From a virus, in IMG/VR virus record IMGVR_UViG_3300046028_000627, positions 1 to 47,430 of that record: a DNA stretch of 47,430 nucleotides; one strand, 5' to 3'. Below are positions 1 to 6,672 of the stretch, piece by piece. Under the pieces are notes generated by a model. That model was given only the letters and a program-made list of their open reading frames with translations, made no database searches and was not told the origin of the DNA. The translations under genes were made by a program, and so were the position numbers. Position 1 is the stretch's first letter; each line of letters starts with the position of its first letter.

Positions 1-242
1 TCCGAGAATGGTGCGCCAGTGGCAGCAGGTGCTGGTGCAGGCATCACGAATGAGGGAGGCGCTGGCATGGCCGGGGCAGCGGTCACAGACACAGTGACAG
101 GTGCTGCAACGGGGGCCGCTTGTACCACAGGGGCAGGGGTTGGCGCAACAGGTGCGGGTGCTGATACATTGCCAGCTTGCAGTTGGGCAGTCAGGGCAGT
201 TACAGCAGCAGTCAGGGCTTCAATCTTGAGTTCGAGTGACAT
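1..242 (-). CDS. Pro/Ala-rich coiled-coil phage protein (partial, C-terminus beyond window)
   Basis: Leftward reading frame opening with MSLELKIEALTAAVTALTAQ and running off the left edge after about 80 residues. The first 20 residues form an amphipathic heptad pattern suggesting a short coiled coil. The rest is a low-complexity Pro/Ala/Val linker. I recall small phage proteins with this start and layout from Burkholderiales phages, without a known function. The start is chosen from an AGAAAC-type upstream stretch and because the frame overlaps the end of the upstream ribbon-helix-helix gene by 23 nt, suggesting one transcript. The opposite strand is also open here, but its Gly/Ala/Thr-rich product is the mirror of this low-complexity gene. 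Confidence 0.65.
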   Translation of the reverse strand, partial: MSLELKIEALTAAVTALTAQLQAGNVSAPAPVAPTPAPVVQAAPVAAPVTVSVTAAPAMPAPPSFVMPAPAPAATGAPFS

Positions 243-429
243 AAAGTTTCTCCAGAGGGTTACGGATTACAGGGGGTTGAATTGTGAGGCGGTCTTCGAC
301 AAACGCCTCTACGATTTCACGATGCACCTCACTCGGGGTTCCGAGTTTTCGTGCTTTCTCATGAAACTTGATGCGCGTCTTGTCTGTCACTCGTACAGAC
401 ATGAACGCTGATTTGGATGCTTGTGTCAT
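220..429 (-). CDS. Ribbon-helix-helix-like DNA-binding regulator
   Basis: A 69-residue product. The segment from MSVRVTDKTRIKFHEKARKL onward has the beta-strand then two-helix pattern of Arc/MetJ-type ribbon-helix-helix repressors. In that family the strand pairs in a dimer and reads the DNA major groove. I chose the start at MTQASKSAF because it sits just downstream of a plausible promoter whose -10 and spacer are covered by an 18-bp palindrome (458-475), a natural site for autoregulation. A longer upstream frame exists but would run through that promoter. The gene overlaps the next leftward gene by 23 nt. Family assignment is from the sequence pattern; the operator link is inference. Confidence 0.65.
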   Translation of the reverse strand: MTQASKSAFMSVRVTDKTRIKFHEKARKLGTPSEVHREIVEAFVEDRLTIQPPVIRNPLEKLYVTRTQD

Positions 430-457
430 AAATAATTTCCTTGACCGATGACGCAGT

Positions 458-485
458 GTATCACCACTGTGATACGATTGTGCAA
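458..485 (-). promoter_or_regulatory. Leftward promoter with palindromic operator
   Basis: On the minus strand, TTGCAC (485-480) and TGATAC (463-458) are 16 nt apart, acceptable -35 and -10 boxes for the gene starting at 429. The palindrome GTATCACCACTGTGATAC (458-475, 7-bp arms) overlaps the -10 and spacer, so a bound dimer would block polymerase. A related palindrome ATCACCGTGAT lies in the same position of the promoter at 7351-7378. Confidence 0.5.
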
Positions 486-514
486 CTGGTTTGAAAATTA
501 TTTTGCAAAAAGAA

Positions 515-540
515 AAGCCCCGGTGGTTAGACCGGGGCTT
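515..540 (+). terminator. GC-rich hairpin just upstream of a ribosome-binding site
   Basis: Inverted repeat AAGCCCCGG / CCGGGGCTT (9-bp arms, 8-nt loop). It is followed within 4 nt by AGGAG (544-548) and an ATG at 557. It has the stem of an intrinsic terminator but only a short U-run, and it sits in the 5' leader of the leader peptide and replication gene. It may act as an attenuator or mRNA-end protector. The same layout recurs at other genes in the window. Confidence 0.55.
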
Positions 541-556
541 AAAAGGAGAAACACCA

Positions 557-601
557 ATGAAAAAGTCGGCAACTGCAATCACCAACGGGTCCATTCTATG
601 A
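557..601 (+). CDS. 14-residue leader peptide coupled to the replication gene
   Basis: ATG at 557 is preceded by a good AGGAG at 544-548 and encodes MKKSATAITNGSIL. It stops at TGA 599-601, which overlaps the ATG of the replication gene (598-600) in an ATGA arrangement. The downstream start has no clear ribosome-binding site of its own, so ribosomes finishing this peptide could re-initiate there. No homology is expected at this size; the call rests on the strong ribosome site and the coupling geometry. Confidence 0.5.
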   Translation: MKKSATAITNGSIL

Positions 602-3096
602 CAGCGCCACAGACTGTGCAATCACATCCAGCATCGGTCGATGCGTACATCAGACACGGATGGTCACTTGTGCCCATCCCAGCCAACACCAAGGGGCCAC
701 GCACCCCGGGCTGGAACCTTAAACAGAACGCCCTCAAGGCCCAGGGCGATCTGCCCCACGGTTACGGCATTGGCTTGGCCCATGCGTACAGCGGCACGAT
801 GGCCCTTGACATCGACAACTGGACCGTGACCACCAGCCTGCTGGCCGAGCACGGCATTGACCTTCAAGCCCTCTACGATGCACCTGACGCCGTGGTCATC
901 AACTCGGGCAAGCCCGGGCACGGCAAGCTGCTGTATGCGATGCCCTTCGGCGCTGCACTGCCATCAAAGAAGATCATGCACAGCGGCATCACAGCCTACG
1001 AGTTGCGCTGCGCCACGGTCAGCGGCCTCACGGTGCAGGACGTGCTGCCCCCGTCGATCCACCCCGAGACACGCCAGCCTTACCACTGGGCGGGCCACGG
1101 CCATTGGACCCGGATGCCGGTGATCCCCCAAGCCCTGCTGGACCTGTGGAGTGGGATGCTGTCGCAGGACAAAGAGCGCACAATTGCCACAGACGGCTCG
1201 GTTGATGCCTCATGGGAGGAGATCAGGCAAGCCCTCGATGCGGTGCCCGCTGACTGCACTCGTGACGAGTGGGTGGGCATCGGCATGGCGCTGCACTGGG
1301 CAGGCACCCAGACCGATCAGCTTGAGCAGGCGCTGGCGCTGTGGAACGAGTGGAGCGCCACGGCGCAGACCAAGTACCCCGGAGAGCGTGAGATTTTGAC
1401 GCAGTGGATCAGCTTCAAGCCTGACAAGGCCACTGCTGTCAAGTTGGGGACACTCTTTCACATTGCCAAGTCTCACGGCTGGACCCGGCCCATGCCCGAT
1501 GCGTCCGAGTTGTTCAGCAAGATCGACATCCCCGTGATGGAGCCGTTGAGCGTGATGGACGGCCTGCGGCCCAAGCCACCCGAGATGGACCTGTCACTGT
1601 GGCCCAACATCCTCAAGACCCGATCCACTGAGATTTCAGAAAGCGTGGGCTGTGACCCTTTGGTCCCTTTGTTCGCTGGGTTGGCCGCTGTCTGCGGGGT
1701 GATTGACGCCCGCACACGGCTGGAACTCATGCCGGGGTTTCGTGTGCCCCCGGTGCTGTGGCTCATGACTTTGGGCGACCCATCGGACAAGAAGTCACCC
1801 GGCTCGCGGCCCATGCTGTCGCCATTAAAAAACATTGAGGCCGAGGATCGGCCCCGCTACGGCAAGGAACTGCTGGACTGGGAGGGCAGAGAGGCCCAAC
1901 ACGCCAGCGCCAAGAAGGCATTCCTTGAATGGTCATCGTCTACTGAGGCCATGCTGGGCGGGGATCAGGCACCGCTTGTGCCCGACCTGTCAACGCAGCC
2001 GGTGCCCCTCAAGATCACGGTCAGCGACATCACGAGTCAGAAGCTGGTGCGCCAAGCGGCAGACCGTCCCCGTGGCCTGCTGTGTTACCTCGACGAGATG
2101 AATAGCTGGGTGCGCAAGCTGACAGACAAGAGCAGCGGTGAAGACCGATCAGCGTGGGTTGTCAGTTACGAGTCAGAACACTACGAGATGGACCGGGTGG
2201 GCGCTGGGTCGATCTATGCGGAAAACCTCGCTGTGTCGATCTACGGCAACATCCAGCCTCAGGTGTTCAAGGCCAATCTGGCCGCACTGTCGGCTGACGG
2301 CCTGCTGCAACGGTTTATCCCCGCTATTCTGCGCGGGAACAAGACCAAGCTGGGCCAGCCCATCCCCGAGTACCTGACCAGCGCCGGGGCATGGGAGAAC
2401 ACCCTGCGCCTGACCTATGCGCTGCCCGTGCAGACGTATCAGTTATCCACAGAAGCGTACACAGCATTCAGGGAGTTCCAGCAGTGGTACGAGTCGGCCA
2501 AGCAAGACGAGAGGGTGCTGGACAGCGGGACCGAGTACATGACGGCTTTCGGTAAGTTGGAAGGTTTAGCTGGCCGGTTGATTCTCATGTTCCACGTCAT
2601 CGAGTCGCCCTTCAACCCCGTGGTGTCAGTCGATGTTGTCCACAGGGTTGTCAGTCTGGTGCGGGGGTACATCATCCCGGCTTACCGCTACGCTTTAGGC
2701 GAGGTGGGTGGGGTCATCACCGACACGTTCGATCAGTGGGTGATTGACTACATTGTGCAGATCAGCGGCGAGGTGCACACCATTGACCTGCGCAGCCTCA
2801 AACGGTCGGCCCGCAGGCCACTGGAGGGCAAGACCGATTGGCAGAAGGATCAGGCGATCATGGACGCCATGCTGGTCATCGAGCAGGCTGGTTGGGCGGT
2901 GCAGATCGAGAGTGAACTGCACAAGAAAAAGGTCACATGGGCCATCAACCCCACGCTGCCCGAGATGTTCAAAGATTACCGGCAGACGGTCATCAAGGCC
3001 AAGCAGCGCCACGCTGACTACATCTATCGCCACGCCACGGCCAAGGGGTACGAGCGAAAACTGGTCAAGGGGTACACCCCGGACATGGACGAATGA
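598..3096 (+). CDS. Primase-polymerase / PriCT-2 / DUF3987 replication protein
   Basis: An 832-residue protein probably acting at the replication origin as primase and helicase-like ATPase. Residues 1-190 look like a bifunctional primase/polymerase (Prim-Pol) domain with the metal-binding DxD in ALDIDNW (71-73). Residues about 204-290 match PriCT-2 (EEIRQALDAVPADCTRDEW start). The remainder matches DUF3987, including LCYLDEMNSW and a late NLAVSIYGNIQPQVF segment. The expected P-loop is degenerate: GDPSDKKS at about 393-400 has Lys where GKS/GKT is usual. The start at MTAPQTV is favoured by ATGA coupling to the upstream leader peptide; an in-frame extension to 448 would run through the hairpin. 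A terminator follows at once. Confidence 0.85.
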   Translation: MTAPQTVQSHPASVDAYIRHGWSLVPIPANTKGPRTPGWNLKQNALKAQGDLPHGYGIGLAHAYSGTMALDIDNWTVTTSLLAEHGIDLQALYDAPDAVVINSGKPGHGKLLYAMPFGAALPSKKIMHSGITAYELRCATVSGLTVQDVLPPSIHPETRQPYHWAGHGHWTRMPVIPQALLDLWSGMLSQDKERTIATDGSVDASWEEIRQALDAVPADCTRDEWVGIGMALHWAGTQTDQLEQALALWNEWSATAQTKYPGEREILTQWISFKPDKATAVKLGTLFHIAKSHGWTRPMPDASELFSKIDIPVMEPLSVMDGLRPKPPEMDLSLWPNILKTRSTEISESVGCDPLVPLFAGLAAVCGVIDARTRLELMPGFRVPPVLWLMTLGDPSDKKSPGSRPMLSPLKNIEAEDRPRYGKELLDWEGREAQHASAKKAFLEWSSSTEAMLGGDQAPLVPDLSTQPVPLKITVSDITSQKLVRQAADRPRGLLCYLDEMNSWVRKLTDKSSGEDRSAWVVSYESEHYEMDRVGAGSIYAENLAVSIYGNIQPQVFKANLAALSADGLLQRFIPAILRGNKTKLGQPIPEYLTSAGAWENTLRLTYALPVQTYQLSTEAYTAFREFQQWYESAKQDERVLDSGTEYMTAFGKLEGLAGRLILMFHVIESPFNPVVSVDVVHRVVSLVRGYIIPAYRYALGEVGGVITDTFDQWVIDYIVQISGEVHTIDLRSLKRSARRPLEGKTDWQKDQAIMDAMLVIEQAGWAVQIESELHKKKVTWAINPTLPEMFKDYRQTVIKAKQRHADYIYRHATAKGYERKLVKGYTPDMDE

Positions 3097-3097
3097 G

Positions 3098-3122
3098 AAA
3101 AGCCCCGATTACCGGGGCTTTT
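3098..3122 (+). terminator. Intrinsic terminator of the replication gene
   Basis: AAAAGCCCCG / CGGGGCTTTT forms a 10-bp stem with loop ATTAC, running into a T stretch, starting 2 nt after the replication-gene stop codon. The A-rich left arm lets it work in the opposite direction too. Confidence 0.85.
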
Positions 3123-3165
3123 TGCTTTAGTTCGATTCCTTAAAAAGTGGTCTTGACGGCTGGTT

Positions 3166-3243
3166 GGGAGCCTTAAAACCAAAGGCCCGATGGTTAGTTC
3201 GATGCCTTAAAACCAAAGGCCCGATGGTTAGTTGGGAGCCTTA
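3166..3243. repeat. Two tandem 34-bp repeats plus a partial third
   Basis: Units 3166-3199 and 3200-3233 are nearly identical and share CCTTAAAACCAAAGGCCCGA followed by TGGTTAGTT. They differ only in the first bases (GGGAG versus CGATG). A third unit begins GGGAGCCTTA at 3234 and runs into the end of the leftward HTH gene. The related word TTCGATTCCTTAAAA precedes the array at 3131. Function is unknown; the array sits between two converging transcription units. Confidence 0.7.
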
Positions 3244-3534
3244 GTCTATTTTGACACTTGGTCGACCCCGAGGCCGCTTAGGGGCAACGGGCACGGCGGC
3301 GGGCGTCAGCGCATCGAGCACGGCGGGCGCGATGGCCTCGAGGGTGCCGAGCACGTCAAGCAACCGCACGGCGGCGGCGCTCGGTGCGCGGGTGCCCGCG
3401 ATCCACTTTCGCAGGGTGTAAACCGGCACCCCGAGCAACCCGGCGGCGCTGGGTTCATCAAGGGCACGGCGGGCGACAAAAGCCCCGAGGGTTGCGGCAA
3501 AGGGCACGGCGGGGGCACTGGGTGCGGTGATCAT
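3241..3534 (-). CDS. Small helix-turn-helix-like protein
   Basis: A 97-residue, very GC-rich leftward gene. Residues about 27-65 (SAAGLLGVPVYTLRKWIAGT and onward) fit a helix-turn-helix of the Cro/XRE kind, with a turn before the recognition helix TLRKWIAG. The tail is Pro/Arg/Lys rich (KRPRGRPSVKID), typical of DNA contact. The start lies in the recurring leader TTTGAAAGCCTAACCATG, also found before the gene at 3902. A strong leftward terminator hairpin lies between this gene and the upstream operon, so it may be expressed at a lower level or by read-through. Confidence 0.6.
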   Translation of the reverse strand: MITAPSAPAVPFAATLGAFVARRALDEPSAAGLLGVPVYTLRKWIAGTRAPSAAAVRLLDVLGTLEAIAPAVLDALTPAAVPVAPKRPRGRPSVKID

Positions 3535-3554
3535 GGTTAGGCTTTCAAAGGGGT

Positions 3555-3582
3555 AAAAAAGCCCCCGGGGTGAACCGGGGGC
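3555..3582 (-). terminator. Leftward intrinsic terminator inside the small-gene operon
   Basis: On the minus strand GCCCCCGG / CCGGGGGC (8-bp arms, 6-nt loop) is followed by TTTTTT. It lies 12 nt after the small membrane-peptide gene and about 20 nt upstream of the next start codon at 3534, so it either ends the operon or works as an attenuator in front of the HTH gene. Confidence 0.75.
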
Positions 3583-3594
3583 GGGGTTGCGGGG

Positions 3595-3687
3595 TTAGTC
3601 TCGGCCACTGAAAAGGGCGGCGAGGATCAAAAGCAAAGCCCGCACGGCGGCAAAGCAAAGGGAAACGACAATTGAAAAGGTGATCAA
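3595..3687 (-). CDS. Predicted 30-residue membrane peptide (TTG start)
   Basis: Frame starting at TTG 3687 in a TTGA overlap with the stop of the upstream gene. It encodes a 30-residue peptide beginning ITFSIVVSLCFAAVRALLLI and ending FSGRD. Almost the whole length is hydrophobic, so it would be a single-pass membrane peptide. There is no family match I know. Support comes only from the stop-start coupling, the hydrophobic pattern and the terminator immediately after it. Confidence 0.35.
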   Translation of the reverse strand: MITFSIVVSLCFAAVRALLLILAALFSGRD

Positions 3688-3902
3688 TCGGTGCCCCCGT
3701 ATGCCCGCTCATGGCGGGCGACAAAAAGGTCAGTTTCCAATTGATCGCGGGTATTTTTCAGGCTTTCAATCTCGGCCACGGCATCGCCGAGGGCTTTTTG
3801 TAGGTCAGCGATCCGGGCAAATAACCGGGCGGTGCCCGGGTAACCCTCGGCAAAGGCGAGGCGCTCGGCCTCGGGTGCGGTTAGGTTTTCAAGGTTGATC
3901 AT
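3684..3902 (-). CDS. Small coiled-coil phage protein
   Basis: A 72-residue acidic protein. Residues about 28-60 (ARIADLQKALGDAVAEIESL and onward) form heptads typical of a dimeric coiled coil. I do not recognise the family. The start ATGATCAACC sits after TTTGAAAGCCTAACC, the same 15-nt leader as the HTH gene at 3534. That leader contains the stop of the upstream zinc-protein gene, so translation is probably coupled. Confidence 0.6.
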   Translation of the reverse strand: MINLENLTAPEAERLAFAEGYPGTARLFARIADLQKALGDAVAEIESLKNTRDQLETDLFVARHERAYGGTD

Positions 3903-3912
3903 GGTTAGGCTT

Positions 3913-4230
3913 TCAAATATATTGACAATCGGGGCAACGAGGCCATCCCTCGGTGTTATCCCACTGGGTTTTCGGTACGGTGCACCCGCATGAACACGTG
4001 GTCGTCAGGGGATCGCCTTTGGCGTCAAATTTAATCGACGTGTCGCCCGTATCGTAAAAGGTGCGCCATTTGCACGCCTCGCACCACATACCGAAAGCCC
4101 CCGCCGGAAAACCATAAAACAAGGGTTTGCCGGTTTGCCCGATAGGTGCATCACAATGAAAGCACCGCACGTGCGCATGGGCGTCAAATTGTGGATAAGT
4201 TTTTTGTTGCATGGGTTCAAAATTGAACAT
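3913..4230 (-). CDS. Cys-rich zinc-ribbon-like protein
   Basis: A 105-residue protein with paired cysteines at C23/C26 (RCFHC), C50/C53 (WCEAC), C79/C81/C83 (CSCGC) and C99/C102 (CPDC). Two zinc ribbons would be satisfied by these ligands. Zinc-ribbon phage proteins often bind DNA or RNA polymerase, but nothing here shows a target. The stop of the upstream gene and this start are separated by only two bases (TGA-TC-ATG), so the genes are translationally linked. An alternative start is the Met at residue 7. Confidence 0.65.
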   Translation of the reverse strand: MFNFEPMQQKTYPQFDAHAHVRCFHCDAPIGQTGKPLFYGFPAGAFGMWCEACKWRTFYDTGDTSIKFDAKGDPLTTTCSCGCTVPKTQWDNTEGWPRCPDCQYI

Positions 4231-4232
4231 GA

Positions 4233-4907
4233 TCAGGCTTTCAAAATAGGGATCACTCGGCGGGCTTTAGCATCGGCAACCCGGGCGCGGGTGCCGTGGG
4301 CACGGAAACCGACAATCACGGTTCGATCAGCACGGGCGCAAAGCCCGCACGTTTCGCACGTTATATCTTCGCGGGTTTGCGCGGGGCAAACGATGATCAC
4401 GCGCCCCTCGGGGGTGTAACTTTTCTCGGGTGTATCCGTGGGCACGATGGCGCAAACGGGGCCAAAGGGGGCGAGGGCGTCAGCATCCCCGGCATCATCG
4501 GCGCTCAGATTGACCGTGAACCCCCAGCGCGTAGCATGCCCCGCCCACTCGATGGCCTCGGGGCTTTTTTTGTGGGTATACGTGAACCCACGGCGGCCAC
4601 GGTTTGCGGCGACGATGGCCCCCAGCGCGGCGGCGTCAACGGCCTCGCCCGCCCCGGGTAAGTCACCGGCTACGTTCATTCGCCACAATTGACCCTCGGG
4701 TAACGCGGCGATTGACGCGCAAAGGGCGTCAAGGGTGCCCCCGCGCTCGGGCACTTTGTCCCATGCTATGCGGGTGTAAAAATCCTCGGCGTAACAATCG
4801 GCGCGGTAATGGGCGCACGATGGCGGGCACGATGCCCGCTCAGTGTAAGTCACGGGGATCGCCCCGGTTTTGCGGTTGCTTGACTGGGGGATAAAGTGAT
4901 ATTTCAT
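4233..4907 (-). CDS. Phage protein with two cysteine clusters (possible Fe-S protein)
   Basis: A 224-residue protein with an N-terminal cluster C27-x3-C31-x6-C38 (in CPPSCAHYRADCYAE) and a C-terminal cluster C174-x9-C184-x2-C187-x2-C190. The N-terminal CYAE motif recalls the phage Gp37/Gp68 family, which is thought to be related to radical-SAM enzymes. The C-terminal spacing is ferredoxin-like. I cannot assign a reaction. The start MKYHFIPQSS is chosen because it follows the leader GGGGCTTGATC, just after the upstream stop; a longer frame would overlap the neighbour by 61 nt. Confidence 0.65.
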   Translation of the reverse strand: MKYHFIPQSSNRKTGAIPVTYTERASCPPSCAHYRADCYAEDFYTRIAWDKVPERGGTLDALCASIAALPEGQLWRMNVAGDLPGAGEAVDAAALGAIVAANRGRRGFTYTHKKSPEAIEWAGHATRWGFTVNLSADDAGDADALAPFGPVCAIVPTDTPEKSYTPEGRVIIVCPAQTREDITCETCGLCARADRTVIVGFRAHGTRARVADAKARRVIPILKA

Positions 4908-4909
4908 GA

Positions 4910-5152
4910 TCAAGCCCCCATGATTGATTTTAATTCGGCCTTGATTCGGCGGGCATCCTCGCCGCGCCATGTGTTCGCGTTTGCGAGGAAATATTGAACA
5001 ATCGAGTGGGCATCATCAAGCCCGTATTTATCGCCGATGCCCCCGAGGGTTAACATGGCGTCAAGGTAAGGCACGGCCCCAAAATAAGGCTTTGCCCATG
5101 TTTTGCGGATATCGCGGGCGATGGCGGCGAGGGTGCGGGTTTCGGTGTTCAT
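4910..5152 (-). CDS. Conserved phage/plasmid hypothetical protein
   Basis: An 80-residue protein with the pattern ARDIRKTW, PYLDAMLTLGGIGDKYGLDD, SIVQYFLANANTWRG and ARRIKAELKSI. I recall this pattern from small proteins of unknown function in plasmids and phages. It looks wholly alpha-helical with no catalytic signature. Its start lies at the end of the recurring leader GTAACCGTAAAAGGATCAATC, giving an AAGGA ribosome site 6-8 nt before ATG. Confidence 0.65.
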   Translation of the reverse strand: MNTETRTLAAIARDIRKTWAKPYFGAVPYLDAMLTLGGIGDKYGLDDAHSIVQYFLANANTWRGEDARRIKAELKSIMGA

Positions 5153-5176
5153 GATTGATCCTTTTACGGTTACGGG

Positions 5177-5410
5177 TTACAGATTGAGGGCATCGATTAA
5201 GTCAAGGCGGGCACGCTCGAGCGAGGCGGCGGCGAGTTTATTGGAAAACTCGCACCGGGGGCCACGTAATCGGGCGGTTGCGCTTTTCATGGCCTCGAGG
5301 ATATCGGCGAGGGTTTCCGGATCAATCACCGGCGCGGCGGGCGCGGGTTTCTCGGTGATTGTCACGAGGGTGAAGTGATCGCGCATGAATTGGGCATTTA
5401 TCGGGTTCAT
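5177..5410 (-). CDS. Small phage protein of unknown function
   Basis: A 77-residue protein, mostly helical after residue 30 (PETLADILEAMKSATARLRG), with a Pro/Ala hinge at 22-28. I do not recognise the family. Its ATG overlaps the stop of the upstream gene as ATGA, and its own stop TAA starts the recurring intergenic leader before the 5152 gene. This places it firmly in the operon. Confidence 0.55.
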   Translation of the reverse strand: MNPINAQFMRDHFTLVTITEKPAPAAPVIDPETLADILEAMKSATARLRGPRCEFSNKLAAASLERARLDLIDALNL

Positions 5411-5691
5411 GCGGGCACCTTCAAAAGTTGATTGATCCCAGCGACAAGCGAATCCAAGTCACGCGCCCACATATTGCGCCCGCCCGTGTAATCCTTCAAG
5501 TGCGCGGCGGTGCGGTACATGTAACCCAGTGAACCGCAGGGTTCAGTGTTCACGTACACGATGCGGTCACCCAGGGCGATAAACCCAGAACACCCGCGCT
5601 TATCGTCATTCACCCGGATGTTTTTAAGGTGCACTTGGTGCACGGATGAAAACCGGTTTTTGAGTTTCGTTGACAAAATTAGCATGATCAT
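5407..5691 (-). CDS. Small phage protein of unknown function
   Basis: A 94-residue protein with alternating strands in the first two thirds (KNIRVNDDKRGCSGFIALGD, RIVYVNTEPCG) and a short helical end. I do not recognise it. It starts within GGGAGCATGATCATG, where GGGAG serves as ribosome site and the upstream stop overlaps. The Met at residue 3 is an equally good start. It ends in an ATGA overlap with the next gene. Confidence 0.55.
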   Translation of the reverse strand: MIMLILSTKLKNRFSSVHQVHLKNIRVNDDKRGCSGFIALGDRIVYVNTEPCGSLGYMYRTAAHLKDYTGGRNMWARDLDSLVAGINQLLKVPA

Positions 5692-5990
5692 GCTCCCTTA
5701 CGTGCTGACACGCGAACCACGGCGTAAGGCGCACCGGTTGATGTATGCGCGGCGATCAGTTGACGCGATGGGGAAAACTTGGCGGCGATGGTTTCCCAAT
5801 CGATTGACACGCGCCCGGCACAATGCGAAACGGCGGCGCGGTGCGCGGTGCCGTCAATCGCCTCAAGGCCCGAGGCGGTTAATGCTTCCTTGAGTTGCTT
5901 TTCCTCGGCGCTCAATTGCGCCATTTGCGCTTTGATTAGGGCGAGGCGATCCACGGCGGCGGCGAGGATAGCGGGGTTTTCGTTTTTCAT
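5688..5990 (-). CDS. Conserved phage protein, helical N-terminus and beta C-terminus
   Basis: A 100-residue protein. Residues 8-45 form a charged helix (LALIKAQMAQLSAEEKQLKE). A conserved-looking end follows with DGTAHRAAVSHCAGRVSIDW and VVRVSARKGA. I recall close relatives of this pattern in betaproteobacterial phages, without a function. The helix-plus-domain layout resembles small host-nuclease inhibitors such as Gam only very loosely. It uses the recurring GTAAAAGGATCAATC leader for its start. Confidence 0.6.
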   Translation of the reverse strand: MKNENPAILAAAVDRLALIKAQMAQLSAEEKQLKEALTASGLEAIDGTAHRAAVSHCAGRVSIDWETIAAKFSPSRQLIAAHTSTGAPYAVVRVSARKGA

Positions 5991-6015
5991 GATTGATCCT
6001 TTTACGGGTTACGGG

Positions 6016-6156
6016 TTACAAAACAAAAAGGCAAACGGTGATCACCCAAAGGGCAACCAAAGCAAAGGCGGCACCGGCCACGATGGCGAGGGGCGAGGGT
6101 TCACGCTCGAGGGGTTGCGGGTGCAAATCAATGTAGGTCAGTTGATGGCGGTTCAT
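6016..6156 (-). CDS. 46-residue single-pass membrane protein
   Basis: Frame beginning MNRHQLTYIDLHPQPLERE and ending in a 23-residue hydrophobic segment (LAIVAGAAFALVALWVITVC and onward). It predicts a short cytoplasmic arm and one transmembrane helix at the C-terminus. Both its start and its stop fall in copies of the recurring intergenic leader, which strongly supports it as a real gene despite its size. Function unknown. Confidence 0.7.
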   Translation of the reverse strand: MNRHQLTYIDLHPQPLEREPSPLAIVAGAAFALVALWVITVCLFVL

Positions 6157-6181
6157 GATTGATCCTTTTACGGGTTACGGG

Positions 6182-6427
6182 TTACAAAGGGGAATAGTTT
6201 CCGGCGTCATACGCCGCAAGAACGGCCCCGCCCAATTCGGCGGGGTTCAATGATGCATCGAAAAGAACGGTTTCAACCCGGCCGGAAATATGGCGCGAGG
6301 CGTCAACAAATGAGGCGATCACGTCAACAAAGCCGAAACTATCGGGGGCGCTTTGCTTTTCGATGGTTATTTGCAGCACTTGCGGCGCGTCATACGTGCG
6401 GCCCGTGGGGTGTTCGATGATGTTCAT
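6182..6427 (-). CDS. Small phage protein of unknown function
   Basis: An 81-residue protein starting MNIIEHPTGRTYDAPQVLQI, with a beta-rich body and an acidic, Ala-rich C-terminal helix. I do not recognise the family. The start at 6427 is preferred over a longer frame because it lies directly after the recurring leader with AAGGA. Its stop TAA begins the next copy of that leader. Confidence 0.6.
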   Translation of the reverse strand: MNIIEHPTGRTYDAPQVLQITIEKQSAPDSFGFVDVIASFVDASRHISGRVETVLFDASLNPAELGGAVLAAYDAGNYSPL

Positions 6428-6486
6428 GATTGATCCTTTTACAGTTACGGTTACGGGGTGCCCGGGGTTTCCCCCAGGCGGGCTGA

Positions 6487-6672
6487 TCAGCAAATGAATT
6501 CGGGATGCTTTGTCAAACCGTGCGCCTCGGCAAAGGCGCGAATCTCGGCGGCATCCTTTGAGCGCATGGCCGAGCGAATCAAGGCAGACACCGAGCGGGC
6601 GGCGGTGTCAATCATGCCGAGGGCGATGTACTTTTGAGCAATGGCGATATCACGGGCTTGAGACTTTGTCAT
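6487..6672 (-). CDS. Small helical phage protein, first gene of the leftward operon
   Basis: A 61-residue helical protein starting MTKSQARDIAIAQKYIALGM, with an Ala/Arg-rich middle (ARSVSALIRSAMRSKDAAEI). No family recognised. It uses the recurring AAGGATCAATC leader and is the first gene after the promoter at 6727-6754, so its leader is the transcript 5' end. A longer in-frame start at 6708 would read through that leader and is less likely. Confidence 0.6.
   Translation of the reverse strand: MTKSQARDIAIAQKYIALGMIDTAARSVSALIRSAMRSKDAAEIRAFAEAHGLTKHPEFIC

Noticed and set aside
19-411. Rightward open frame rich in Gly/Ala/Thr
   Set aside because: It is the mirror of the leftward Pro/Ala-rich gene and crosses the ribbon-helix-helix gene out of frame. 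It has no ribosome site and no natural-looking sequence.
448-597. N-terminal extension of the replication protein to 448
   Set aside because: The extension translates a promoter, a hairpin and the leader-peptide ribosome site. The domain match starts after 598, where ATGA coupling gives a start.
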